DNA of 64,000 nucleotides. Source: Protonemura montana (taxonomy: Eukaryota; Arthropoda; Insecta; Plecoptera; Nemouridae). Within the stretch, counting starts at the first letter, position 1. Every line of letters starts with the position of its first letter. The position numbers and the translations under genes were made by a program. Below are positions 39,901 through 53,000 of the stretch, one piece after another. The notes under the pieces were generated by a model. The model was not told the origin of the DNA. It saw nothing but the letters and a program-made list of their open reading frames with translations, and ran no database searches. The stretch spans positions 6,727,860 through 6,791,859 of the forward strand of contig OX387604.1 of assembly GCA_947568835.1 (NCBI GenBank), written 5' to 3'.

Positions 39901-42900
39901 TTAAGCGATTACTCTTTTGCAAACAACACTTTACACTGAAGGGCTGTAAGGAATTTAAACATAACCCTAAGGTTAAGGTTAAAATGTAACCTTTCAGCAT
40001 GTTGTGAATCATTTTAATCGAGAATTAGGTAAATTCATTCTTTCAATCATGCAATCCTATAATTTTTTGACGCAATGAAAAAGAAGATGGACTCATCCTT
40101 ATCGTTATGAGTATACTTGATTAGATTCCGGCTCGTTTTGCAACAATGGCATAGGTGTAGAAGCCGCACTATCTTTTTAAATTGCGCTAAAGATCGATAA
40201 TTTCGCATAGGTATGTCGTATGTTGTATGTTGTGTGTGTGTGTATGTTGGATGTTGATGGCCCCTCGGCTCTGGATAGATGGTCGTGTGACGTCACTAGC
40301 AGACCACTGACACTGATGAGCCACCCGCCCCCCACCCCCTCTCCTCATAGCTCACTCGAAGATCACCAGTCATTATCTCCCGGGATCCCTCGCCGCTGCA
40401 GCCAACGTCTTACTCAACTCTACAGCTTCCTTCCCTCAATCAGGCACAGTGGCATAGGTGCACACAAGCAACCACGCATTTGACTGTTTACCGAAAGCGA
40501 TTACCCAGTGATTACTAAGTACACCGTATAGGTGGTCCGTGTGGTACACGCTAAATCGAATATAGATATATCATCCCTTCCGTGATCGTCCACAATCCCA
40601 AGAGTTCCACACCCCCTTTCACAAACGCTTGTTGTCATTTTTCAAAGAAAGACATTCACCTCCGTGGAAAAAAATATATCCCCAGCCAGAGTTTTGTGCC
40701 AATCTTCCGGCCTTGGGGGCAGGGAGGCTGGAGGCAGGAGGCGGCGCTAGTGCATTAGTAAGATACTTAAGAGTCGGGACATTTTGTGGACAGCTAAGAA
40801 TTCTTTAGTTGCTAGCCGATTTGCCGTGCTGATGGTAGACCCCCGACCCCACGACCTCCCTTCTCGGTGGCAGGGTGAGAGGGAAGGGGTCACTCGACGG
40901 TGGCGAGGCCGATCAGTCATACACGTAGCGAGATTAGAACGCCACTGATAACAGCGTCGTGGCACGACGCACCCCCATTCTCACATTATCATTACACGTT
41001 TAGCAGAGCAGGGGCAGGAACAGGGGCAGCCCTCGGCGGCGCAGGCGACGGAGGTGCAAGTGACAAGGAAGAAAACTGAAAAGTGCAGGCTGGGTCTCGT
41101 TCCCTGTACGGGGAACTGGTCGAACGGGCGTCGTGGCTCATGTCTCGGGGGAAGCCGGGTGCAGACCTGGCAGGGCGGGCAGGGTGGGCAGGGTGGTTCA
41201 GTTCGCGCACCCTACTGAGAAAGTGTGTCACAGAATATTATCGACTCGACTTGTGCACGCTTTTTTGATTTATGCTTTATGCGTTTTGCTTTATAGAAAT
41301 AGTTAGTGAGGAAGAAGTGATAGCACTGTCATAGGTCTTCGCGTGCTATGCAAGATCGGTGAATGGTGCTGCGGCCGATCGAGTGATAAATTGTCACCTC
41401 GAGATCAATTACATCAGCTGTTGTTTTAACAATACCCCTCCCACCCTGCCCACACCACCTCTTTCGCACTCACTCGAAATTAGCGGATGGGCAAGTAATG
41501 ACCCCGGCGTGGCTCGCAAAACGTTGCGCATGGCGAATTTCCAGCAAGTGAGGACAAAGAATTTGAGATTTTTAATGTGATTCCGTTAAATCGAAAAGAA
41601 GTAGTATGTCTTTGGCTCAGTGCGATTTCCTCCGTAACCGGAAGTGCTTAAAGGGAAATAAAAAATACGTAGGGGGTGTATGAAAAAAACAAGGTTACGT
41701 TAGCTAGGTCTTATGATAAATTGCCTACTGGCATTTTCTGATTCTGCTACTCCTGGGGCCCTCTCTAAAGAAAAGCGGAACGGGTAAAACTGAGGGTCAT
41801 TTTGAGTTATGACCAAACCTCCCCCACCTCCTTAATACCATAAATCATATGACCCACCCTCGGCGGCACAAAACATCGGTACCAAGAAGCGTCGGCGTCG
41901 GCGTCGGCGTCGTAAGTGTAACCCTTCGTCTGCATACCACTGTTGGGTCATTCACTTAGCCACAGTGCACGGCACGGCAACAGGAACTTCGTCCTGCACG
42001 CTTCAACGAGCTTTAAATGTCAATTACGGGCTGCTTTAGTCCTCTGTCCGTCAATTAATTACCAAAGTCTGCCAACGCGCCGGACTCCACTTACTTCTTC
42101 CCCACGATTCGAGGAGGTCTACTGTGTTTGCTAGCGAAGGAAATGAATCTCTGAACCATTTTTCCGCTAAATTTTTTCAGTGACATATTTTTTATTGTCG
42201 TTGTTCTGTGATATTTAGTGTATTTTTAACGTCTGGATGTGTCGTGTAGGATGTTGCATAGGGAATTGTTCTTGAAAGTGGTTTGCATGGATTGTACTGA
42301 TTTGCAATGATAGCTGTTATCACATCCGCATCAGTCTAGTGCAATTACGAGCGAATTGTCACCTCTCTCAATCGCAATCAGCGATCACCGTTCAGCGATC
42401 ACTGATGTCTGATAAGTGATGCGAACGTGCTCTCTGATACCTAGCTCCCAAGACTGATCTTGATATGATAAGGACATGAGATCACAGATCCCGACTGAGC
42501 TGGCTTGACCTGCCTCGCTAGTCACTGTCGAAACAAGACAGTGTAGCGCAATAATTGATCTTGGCAAACCTTTGTACCGGAAAGTAGCCCCCATTACGCA
42601 AGTAAAAAACTGCCGTGCTATTTCAATATTTACGTTCGAAGACAATTTACGGAATTATTCATGCTTGTACTCGATTTTTTAAAATAACATCAGAAGAAAA
42701 AATTTGTTTCGAAATTTGTTCTAGCGACTCGTTTGGCTCATTAGAATATTTATCATAGCCATGCTATGCAGGCTCGGTGTTTCGGTAATTTTGTCTTCGA
42801 ATGCACGAGTTGATGCCATCCGCTTGGTTTTTTCGTCGCGGCTTCGATTCCCTCGTTTTTATCAACTATGTGGAAGCTGGCCGTCCGTCCGTCGCAACCT

Positions 42901-45580
42901 ATTCTATGCGTTGGGCTCAGACTATGCTCGGACCATGCTCGGACCGTGCACGGACAAAAACCACGGTAGCTCTCCGCATTATTCGAAAGGCATGGCGTGC
43001 AGGTACCGACCGTACATATATAACATGCACCACAATGAAGGGACGTCGGATAGGACCAACATGGATCCTGTGACAATTTCAGATTGATGCTCGATGTGAT
43101 CTCCTGATGCTGCACAACTATATAGAAACCGCATTGATAGTGCTATTGAGAACGATGTATACTTTTCGAAGGGATGGAAAAGAATTGGAAAGCAATTACC
43201 TTGCCTTTACAACTGGGCCACCCTGTATTATTATGTCCAAGAAATCCATTGCACGAGTTACGCTCGTTTTTACCACGGATGATATTTTTTCACACAGACA
43301 CATTGAACTAAACCATTTAAATAGGTAAATACGTGTGTTCCTTAATGCTTGATCAATCAACTGTAAATCAATTCGATCCTTTTTGTGTTGTATGTACCTA
43401 CACCACAATCATTTTATCCTATATCTTAGCACCGTGCTAGATTGCATTGCATGCTAGTACACCTTAAAATGAACAAAGTGCAATCACAAAGTTTCCACTT
43501 TGATTTTGATTTGCGCCGCTCCAAGTCAACTTTGGCTCAACGTGGATTTGCAATTTCTCTTTCTTCGGGTCGAATTTGATTTGTCTCCGGTCCTTGCTGT
43601 TCGACGGACAGTGTTGTGTCACCTCTCACCGGGAAAATTGCGTCTCGTCTTTTTGCAAGAATTGCCTCCTCACCGAAAGTACCAGAATTGTGGGTAGCTC
43701 TGTGATTGTTAGCAACAGTAATTCTCCTCGAGCGTTTGTCTGTACCAGATATCGTAGCCAATCTACCGATTGACAGTGAGTGCAGGCAGACAGGCGAAGA
43801 TTTCGACGAAAACGTCTGATCTCGAAATGGACCCGAGCATAACCGGGATGTATACACGGAATACCGGCAAAGGCGGCATAAAATCGCTCCTCAGCCGAAT
43901 TACCTAGACATTGCTGTTTGCTGGCCGTACCTCATGATGGACAATCACGTATCGGTCTAGCGTAACGAATTGGGCCAGCACTCGGCGCTGCCTATAGCAG
44001 CTACTTCAACAAGAGTGCTTACCACTTCTGGGTGTTTCAGAGGTGTAACAGAGGTGTACAGAGGAAGGACTAAAGAACTGGAGCCACCAGAACGGAGGTC
44101 AAAAGACATACTCGAACGACTGCCGGCAATCAACCATGGCAACTCTTCGTGGTCAAATCAAAAATTTAAATCCATTGCAACGGGAAGAGAATAATATAAT
44201 GAATGAAAATTTACCGCGCCAATAGCCAAACTACGACGTTTGAACGATAAACGGTGTGGTCTACCAAAATAGTTGGCGGAGATGACATCTATAACGTCTC
44301 ATCGAACGACATTTGATATTTGAAAGCAGAAAAAGACCACAAGTTATAGCTGGCGTGTTATGTTTTATTGGTTTCTTTCAGAGGTGATGACTGAAAGCAT
44401 GATGTATGTTCAATTGGACCATTTGTGAGCGTTCCTATATTATACATGTGGTTGCAGTATAGTGTTAAGGGTGGCTCCACTCAACTCCCTCATTCTTTAA
44501 TACTTTATAGACAGTTGTGCCGGGAGGCCGCTGGCATGCCCTCGAGGATATTCGCATGCAAGATGATTTAGAGCGGTGGCTCTTTGCGGGGTTGGTTCGT
44601 TTGGTCCAGTGGTCCAGCAGCAGCCAGCAGCTTTGTCGCGTTTTGATTGCCTAATACGCTACCGCCGAACAATTCGGCTGGCGGTGTGGCGACTTGTGCT
44701 ATCTGCAACCCGGTGCTATGCTCGGATCATAAATCACTCGTCACTACGAAACCATGATATGAAAACCAACTATATGAAAAAAGCTCAAGGTGACAAAAAA
44801 AGCAGAACACGTAAATCGGTTATAGCTGACCACCTCTTGACTTCTTATTGGCTTGTCCACAGCTGTGGTCTGAACAGGGGCATGGGTGCACTGTATGCTG
44901 CACACTGGTGCACATTCTGCGATCGTACCGCTTTCCACTTGCCAGTGAGTGGACTGTCCGCGACTGGTGTGCGGTAAGCGGTGCAGATATCGTCTGATTG
45001 CAATAAGATTGGAGACTGATACGCATTTATTAACGAAATAAAAAGCGCAGGCGACGACTTTGGACGAAAGTTACTGGCTAAGGTAATCGCAACCGACCGG
45101 TGTTGACGATTATTTTTGCGTAATTTATTTCGGTTATGCGCAAAAATTAAAAATAATACCGATTTGTTCTTGTCCCCAAATTTAATGTTAGATGTAATTA
45201 TCGATGATTCACTGTTTTATAAAAGAAATAATTTTCTGGAAGAAGATGGTTTGAGGCTGCGACCACGTAGTTCGTTTTTATAGATGCTAGTGAGAGACAT
45301 ATTAATTAAGATTTTATTTTAATCATATCCGTAACTAAAATCTCGTTATTTTAGGGATCATGCCATTAACACGTATCAGTATAAAACTCTCAGAAAAGGA
45401 ATGGTTAACTTTAAATATTTCATCGTTCTTATGATATTTTTAAGCTCAGCCGACTAAAGCACTTTCAGTTCACATGATTTTGAATTATAACTGGATTTGA
45501 TATAATTCACATTTCAAAGCTAACAGTAAATTTGATTTTCAAACTATTTTCTTTTGATTTTTATCAAATGATGATTCAAA
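36909..45580. other. non-coding, no gene seen
   Basis: Includes a GTGTGT-rich stretch near 40218-40250, the GCGTCG repeat and an ATGCTCGGACC repeat near 42920-42950. Frames of 100-133 codons at 42753-43115 and 44576-44977 have no recognisable domain. Confidence 0.5.
41889..41912. repeat. GCGTCG x4 microsatellite
   Basis: Four perfect hexamers. Confidence 0.9.
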
Positions 45581-46009
45581 CCGAACTATTTGGCGCATTG
45601 GAAGCACTCATGAGATCACCGAAGTTAAGCAACACTGCGCTGGATTAGGTATTGGATGGATAACCATTATACACACGACCAGTTCTGTTCGGGCGAGAGG
45701 TTAGAGGGATGAAAATTAGTAAAGCAACTTCATTCGCCTTGCTTATCAACCTCTCTACAGCATACATTTGGGGTGGAATCCTGTTGTTTGCGTTGTATCG
45801 TCCTTCGGAAGGGACGTTAAACCGGTGATCCCCTTGGTGCTCTTCGACAGGAGTAAACTATACGTACCAGCACCGGGATCCTCTCCTGCCTTCTAGGCTA
45901 GGTAAGGTTCGTCATCCTCAACATCATTCACTAGTTAACCGACCTCATTAGACCAGTGCCACATGGCCCGTTGTCAAAACAGAGCGTCGCCAAACAGCAC
46001 GAATCAACA
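45581..46009 (+). repeat. 5S-derived SINE family, copy D (full length, best 5S head)
   Basis: The head at 45606-45664 reads CTCATGAGATCACCGAAG, TTAAGCAACACTGCGCTGG, TTAGGTATTGGATGGATAAC. This parallels 5S rRNA from the A box through the intermediate element to the C box region. The body and 3' end then match copies A and C, ending near CAAACAGCACGAATC. This copy best defines the element, at about 430 bp. Confidence 0.9.
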
Positions 46010-46873
46010 ATTATGATTCAATGCGCTTCTCAAAATGTTGATAAATTACAAAAATTGGTGAGCGATTACTTTCTACTTTCTCGCTTGTAAAACCCCCTCA
46101 GCATTTGAACGTTAAAATAGTCAAAAACAGTCAAACATTCAAAAAATGTAAGGCCTTGAGAAGAATTCAAACATTTTATATTTGTGAACCTGGACAGCTG
46201 CAGTCGAAAATATGTAATATGGCAAGAAACGTAAAAAAAATCTGAATTACATAATATTTGAAAGGTGTTATATGCAAACTTAAAATAACGTATACATCTT
46301 AATAAATATAAAATATGTATCATAATGGGGTGGGTTCAGTTTGCGGACGTAGTTAGTCAAATAGCCGCATCAGCAGCACTGTCTGCGGTGTAGCATCGAG
46401 CGCGTCGCAGCGCTGACTACCTGCGCCATCTAGCATGAATCCTGCGAAATATTTCAGGAGTCCCCGCCAAAAACAATCGTTTCAAAGAGCAAAAATACAT
46501 AACAATACCATGAATTGTTTCATTAACTGAACTATCAAGCGTTAGGGGATGCATTCAAAATAAGAGTGTTTTTTATGTTATAGAAAAGTTATGCAGGGTA
46601 AGAATTATAGTGTTTATTACATTAAAATATTGAATTTAGTTGATGGTATGAGCATTGACATTTTTAACTGTAATAATAATATATGTATAAATCAATCAAT
46701 CATACATTATATATCATTTTGGGAATCGCTTTGTTTTTACACGAATGTACGCACTTTTCCGATAAAAAACACACACACACACATTTCATCTATTCTATTT
46801 AAATACTAGGAAGCACACTTTTCTTTAACTAGTTTTTAGATTGATGAGTTTATAAAACAATAATTTCGTCCAT
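46010..46873. other. ALP 3' flank, non-coding
   Basis: AT-rich DNA between SINE copy D and the ALP stop codon. It holds a CA microsatellite and a possible distal AATAAA on the minus strand near 46306. Confidence 0.6.
46769..46783. repeat. CA microsatellite
   Basis: ACACACACACACAC within an AT-rich stretch downstream of the ALP gene. Confidence 0.85.
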
Positions 46874-46879
46874 TTTATT
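46874..46879 (-). promoter_or_regulatory. poly(A) signal AATAAA overlapping the ALP stop codon
   Basis: On the minus strand the sequence TAAATAAAA places AATAAA starting at the last base of the stop codon. If used, the 3' UTR would be only some tens of bases. Another AATAAA lies near 46306, so the true cleavage site is not fixed by sequence alone. Confidence 0.4.
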
Positions 46880-47042
46880 TATCTGCAAACAAAATAACTA
46901 AAGATATATATTAATAGAATGTTGAACGACGCCAAGGTGTTAGCACCACTTTTTGAATACGGTCCTATTTTCGTGGCATATGCTATCACGTGGGCGACGT
47001 AGTTTTGCTCGTGGACTTTGTGGAAGAGATGAGCCATGGGAC
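46879..47042 (-). CDS. alkaline phosphatase last exon (GPI-type tail)
   Basis: The acceptor is GGTTGCAG. The exon encodes [19 protein letters not shown], typical of the family C-terminal helix region, followed by the linker [10 protein letters not shown] and a hydrophobic tail ([13 protein letters not shown]) ending at TAA. The tail has the form of a GPI attachment signal that is removed after transfer, with a likely omega site near residues 527-530. Confidence 0.92.
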
Positions 47043-50000
47043 CTGCAACCGAAATCAAAAATTAACACTTTCTTTCATTTTTCACGTTTCTGACTCAAGG
47101 GAGCGAATGTTTGCCTAAATATAAAATGATAGTACCAATTAGATTTAATTAAAGTGTCCAGCCGAATCATCTAGTTCAAATATGTAAAGCCTATAATACA
47201 TTTGAGCCATGCTATTTAGATCGTTGGTCTTTTGATCTTTTGATCATTCGGGCAAACATCATTTAAATTTATCAAGGAAAGGTGGGCCCACGGTAAAGAC
47301 AAGCTCTTGGATCATTTGGCCAAACATCATTTGAATTTATCAAGGAAAAGTGGGCCCACACTTTAACAAGATCTTGGACCATTCGGCTAAACATCATTTG
47401 AATTTATCAAGGAAAAGTGGGCCCACACTTTAACAAGATCTTGGACCATTCGGCTAAACATAATTTGAATTTATCAAGGAAAAGTGGGCCCACACTTTAA
47501 CAAGATCTTGGACCATTCGGCCAAACATCATTTAAATTTCTCAAGTCCAAATTCACGCTTAGACTTTACCTTGGAGGTTCGCCTCGAGATTTGACTAGGT
47601 CATCGACCATTTGGGCCAGAAATTTGACTTGTTCTGGGGAAAATTGTGCACAAACTTTGATAAGGTCCCTGACCTTTTGGGACCGACTCTTCAACTAGAA
47701 TTTTACATCTCAATGGTAGTTCTAGTCAACACACCTGTCGCATAAACTGCCACGTCGCCTCCCCCGTGGTACGCCTCGTCGTTGTGAATGGCCGCCTGCT
47801 GGTGGTAGTCGAAGCTCTCTGTGTCCATAGTGCTGGGGTCGGCACGTACTACCTTGGTCCCGTTTTCGTCCACCGTGTAATTATAAGCGTACAGGTCACC
47901 GGTCGTGTACTGCAGAGTAGTGTACGGAACATCCTCGATTGCCGAGTTTTGGGCGATGCCTGTGCAAAAACTAAAATTTCAGTTTTGCATGGCACATAAT
48001 TTGAGCTTGTTGAATAAGCTGTTTGGTACGTCGGTCACGTGTGACTAATTTAATTTAGATTTGATGCGTTTTTGGGCAGTTTCTACATCTTTTTTAACAA
48101 TTGTACACTGTAGAAACCGGAATGACAGAGTGGTTTAGTGCCGCTTTATGATGTGTATGCTTGGAACGGTTTTGCTGTGTAGAGAATGACTTTCAGTGCT
48201 TTTTGAAATCTCATTAGGATTTTTGCGCCAGCGCAAACATCAAACTAGAAGATGTCTGCACCAATACAGCCGAAAAGTCGTCAACTTCCAAGGTCATTTT
48301 TGGAACATAAGGGATTCTAAATAGGGCCAAACCAAACACACAAACTGGAAGTACATACTACAATTACATCAAGTAGACATGAGTCTAAAAACAATCAAAA
48401 CTGGAAGTGCTGGTCAAGCTATTTTGTAATCCGTAGTTACGGCTCGCAGTGAGCGTTTTCCATCGTACTTTATTTTGGGACTTAGCTGCAAACTCAAATG
48501 CAATTTGAGTTTCAGAATTTCATCAAAAAATTGCTTATATTTCTGACGTGTGCTAAAACAGCAGTAGCACCACGTCTCGTGGTTGCTAGCGATATGTTAG
48601 AATTAATAATCCAAAAACACAGCACAACTTTGCTGTCAGAAACTTCATTTCTCAAGGGAAAAGAGATAACACCGAGAAGCTCTCATGCAAGCGATTCTAC
48701 TGCAGGCTTACCTAGAATACTGTTTCCTCTTTTGGGGTAGCCGTTAATCGAGAGAGAATGTGCGTGGTCCGATGTGACAATTATAAGTGTATCTGATTTA
48801 GGTTCGTCGTAGATGAATGTGTCTTCCCCTTTCCTCGCCAAACTTTTGACCATCTTAAGTGCTTCGACGATTGCGTCGTCCAGGCCCAGCGTTTCGTTGA
48901 GGGCCCTTTTTGCGTATCCCCTATGGTGTGCTTGGTCGATCATGCCGCCCTCGACCTGTCAACGGTTGAAAGTTTTAAGTTTGTAAGGTATTCATTTTGC
49001 AAGGTACAAACACACTCATTTTGTAAATGTGACTGTGATACGGTCAGTGAAACCTCCGGGCTAAATAGTTTATATAAATCGGATAATGGCTCACTGAATG
49101 TTGTGATTCAGGAATTTCCTGTATTTGAACAAAATCATAAAAATATGCAACTCTGCTCCACTCTAGTGGAAAACTGTTTAGAAAACACCAGTGGACGACA
49201 TTATATAATATCACCAAGTATACATTTCACACTCAAATTCAAGTTTCAAAATTATTAACAATGCATATCCAAAATTTCCCGGTCCAGATTTCATGGGCAT
49301 CTACTTAAAAATATTACACACTACAACAGATACAGCTGACACAGAAATTCCATCCTGGATTAAAATTGCTACTCGAGACCTTGGGCATGTATTATGGAAG
49401 CCCCAAAAGGTTTTATGGTATTCCCCTCGCCACCAAGCGTTAATAGCTTGTACCTCTTCTCTTCCAATTACTGGCATTATTTGCAACATATTCTTGTATC
49501 ACTCGCACTTCTGATGATCGGAAAAGTTTACTGTCATAACCTTTATCCCTATCTCTCCCTCTCTGCAACTATTGAGATGTTAATGCTCTCCTACGGCACT
49601 AATAACAAACTGCTAGCAGTGCTTTCTTTCACACAGCCCCCTAATAAAGACGGTATCATACCTGTAACATTTTAAAATAATATTCGCAACACAATCTTAC
49701 CACCAGTAGATATCCAGCAGATGCCTTGCTAAGCACCTGTATCGCAACACTTGTCATCTCCTTCACCGAGGGCATACCCATCTCACTCCGATCCCTGTTG
49801 TAGTCGTAAGCAAGGTGGCCATTGGCGAATACCCCCATGACGTAGTCCACGTTGTTTACGTCTAATTCGCGCAGGCCCCGCGTGTTGCTGATAAGGCTGA
49901 ATCGCTCGTTGGAATCTCGTTTATTCTGCACCCATGTGTCTAGGAGGTTTCGTCCGTCGGCACGGGTGCATGCCCAAGTGTCCAAAGGGTCCCCAGGGGT

Positions 50001-53000
50001 GACAGTGAAGTTGGTTTGCAGACATTGTCGACCGCCGCCCATTATCACCTGGCGAGACAATTACTGATTAAGAGGTTATGGAATTACCCGAATCGATTGG
50101 TTGTCGGTCGTTAGACAACAGAGATTTTTATTAAAACCGGTAAGAGGTGTATAGTGATAAACTGGGGCTCCACGAAAGCAATTTTAATTTTGTTGATGGT
50201 CAGCAGAGATTTTATTGGTGGTACATTTAAAGTGAAAGTAAGCCGACGAAAAGAGCAAAACAAGTCTGATCAATGAACCCTCAATAATAAAACACCGGAA
50301 AATGTATTCAACAAAATCCACGCCGTAAAAAGTGAAATATGATAGTTTGCCAAATAATGCCATTAACATGGCAAACAAAAACTGATAGAGATATTTTTAA
50401 AAGGAAAAGTACTCGAAACATTAGCGAGCTTTGTTTTGTATTCAGAGCTTTTGGCCCTAGACGGCTGGTAAATTTATACAAATTCAAAAAATGTTCTTAA
50501 ATTTTGAAAAACGCAGGGTTCTAAGTTGAGAACGTTAATCGTGAAAATGTTATCAAAATTGTAGCGTCCCTTTGGACGGAAGAGTGCTAACAAGAAACAG
50601 TTCTTGTGTCAAGTGAAATTAAAATCTTGCTGTGCTCACCAGCAACGCTAGTTTCTCTGATCTTATTCTGTTTTGTTACCCCAAAACAACAGACAAAAGA
50701 TGTAAGAAAATTCCCAGCATTTAAGATATAATTAGCTCGAGATCTTTTAAAAAGTTTATTTCTGCTTCCTGACTATTTTTTACTAATTGCCCATCGCAGA
50801 TATTTCATTCTCAATTAGTCATTTTCAAATCTCCAACACTCACGGCCAGATTCAATGTGAGGTTTTCGTTCTGGAAAAGGAGGTAGAGAAAAAAGCAAAA
50901 CCTTCCAATCAAAAACAAAACAATAAAATCGAAAAATTGAAGTATTCCAACCTTGATATTTTTCCCCGGCGACTCTTCGATGAGTTGCCTAGCAATATCT
51001 TTGCATTTGGAACCTGCTGGCATTTTGGTGTCACATTCCCACTTTCTGCTCGCTGTGTGGGCGTACAGCGCCCCGGGAGTGGCGTGGGTCACTCGAGTAT
51101 TCGTCACGAATCCTGTCAAAAAAACGAGGACAGTGGCATTTTAGAGGAAAGAAATAGAATGGACCCGCTGTAATGTCTCTATTGGTTGTTTTTTTCTAAC
51201 TTTAGTGGTTGGAGGAGGCTAAACAATTTTTTCAACAAAAATGTACTGTTTGGAAACTGGATATTAAATAAGTGAAGTTCGTCACAAGTATTATAGTAAC
51301 TTTATAAAAAGAGACGTTTGATATCAAGGATTTTTGGTTTCACTGGAACACTAGAATATCAGCAAGCGAAGGATGGAAAGGAAGAAAGCTGGTAAGGTAC
51401 CAAGATTTTTTCAGCTTCACTCTCTTTCCATATGACATGAAATCCCACAAATTACAAATTTTCTCTGTATATTAGAATATTTGCTCGTTTTTGGGAAAAC
51501 AAAAGGAGTTCGGTTGGTTAATAACCAACCGGTTATTGGTAAGAGTTCGGTTGGTGATAACATTGGATTTTTGATAGATGAATTTAAGAATGATGATACA
51601 TAGACAAAGTACTTGTTGGTTCTTTTGTACATGTTTGCCAAGTCAGTCGATCTTGCAACATCAGCCTTTCAGCATTTGCATCTTAGAGAAAAAAAAGGGG
51701 TCTCTTTCCTCTAGACTTGGCCTGCCGTAGCTCCGTTACAATGGTGGCAGGTGGGAATATCAATTGTCTTGAGTTGAGTCGTGCAAATTCTATGGATAAT
51801 TATGGACTCCCACTAGAAAATTTTCCATTTTTTTAATCATGCTACAAATTATAAAAGTTCACCTGGACTGATCCAGCTAGACATTAATCATAATGGCAAA
51901 GCAACAACAGTTTTATTGGCTATCTTTTATCTTTGAACAGGATTTTATTTGATAATCGACACGGGGATTATTTATTAATCCGCCGTAATATAGCAACGTG
52001 AATATAATAATGGAGTTGAAAATATTGACTGAATGCACGAAACCTTTCGGTGGAAAATTTACACAATTTTGCATTAACTATGGAAACAAAGTGGGTCGGA
52101 AAAACAAGCATTGTTAACTAACGTGCGGCAACGGTCACGGACAAGAGATAAGCAGCCAGCAGGTCATCAGTTATTTTTTTTGTATATCTTTTGTTCTTTC
52201 TAAATTTTATGCTCTTTTTAATATTCCTCTCTAAGGGTACAGGGCTTGAGAGCCTATAATCTCGACGAAATCTCGTATTTATTACTTCGAAAGTATATCG
52301 CATCACTGCCGAAATAGCCCAAAAAAAAACATTTCCCGACTGTTTTTTTTTAAATTTGTGTAGCAAACACGAACACGGCTTATAAGCGACTTGGAAGTTT
52401 TGTAGCGTGATTTTTTGGGATCTTGTTGGTAAGCCGTTCCTTTCGTGTCTTTCGTTGCCAAATAAGCCCACCATGCCGCCCTAAGTAATTTTCACTGCGT
52501 CTCTGACATCTAAAACTATCTTCCTTTGAATGTGAATCAGCACGTTCAATAAATGCGTTTCGCGAGCTGTCTCATTATTAAAACACACGGTCAGAGTTGC
52601 AAGTCAATGTCTGAGGATACAAAAATACCGCAGGGTAAACATGACGTCCACAACAACATAGTCTTGCACACAACTCAGCAATTTAAGAGATCGTTGATTT
52701 TTACTTTGTGGGTCTCGGCGTGTTTATTTTGAAAAGCAGTGCCGTTGGGGTGGCTAGGGTATAAATTAGGGAAGTTAGGGTTGACCACAGAGAAAATGGT
52801 GCTGTGCCCAAAATAGTGCTTAGAGTGTTTACCCATGTACTTATGTGTTAGCACTTACTCTGAAGTTGATTTCGACTACCTAGAAAATAGCGCCCTGCTT
52901 AAAATCTGGTTGCTTTGGTTGCCTAAAATCTGGTATGGAAGCTATTTTTGACCTGCTAGAAAAGGGTGCCCTGCCCAAAACCGGAATTACGTCCGGGTTG

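Noticed and set aside
39955-39990. CCTAAGGTTAAGG resembling telomeric repeats
   Set aside because: Too short and irregular to be an interstitial telomere tract.
42753-43115. Overlapping frames of 108 and 120 codons on opposite strands
   Set aside because: Neither shows a known motif. Part of the region is a short ATGCTCGGACC repeat.
44576-44977. 133-codon plus-strand frame
   Set aside because: No recognisable domain and an antisense frame of similar quality. Likely chance.
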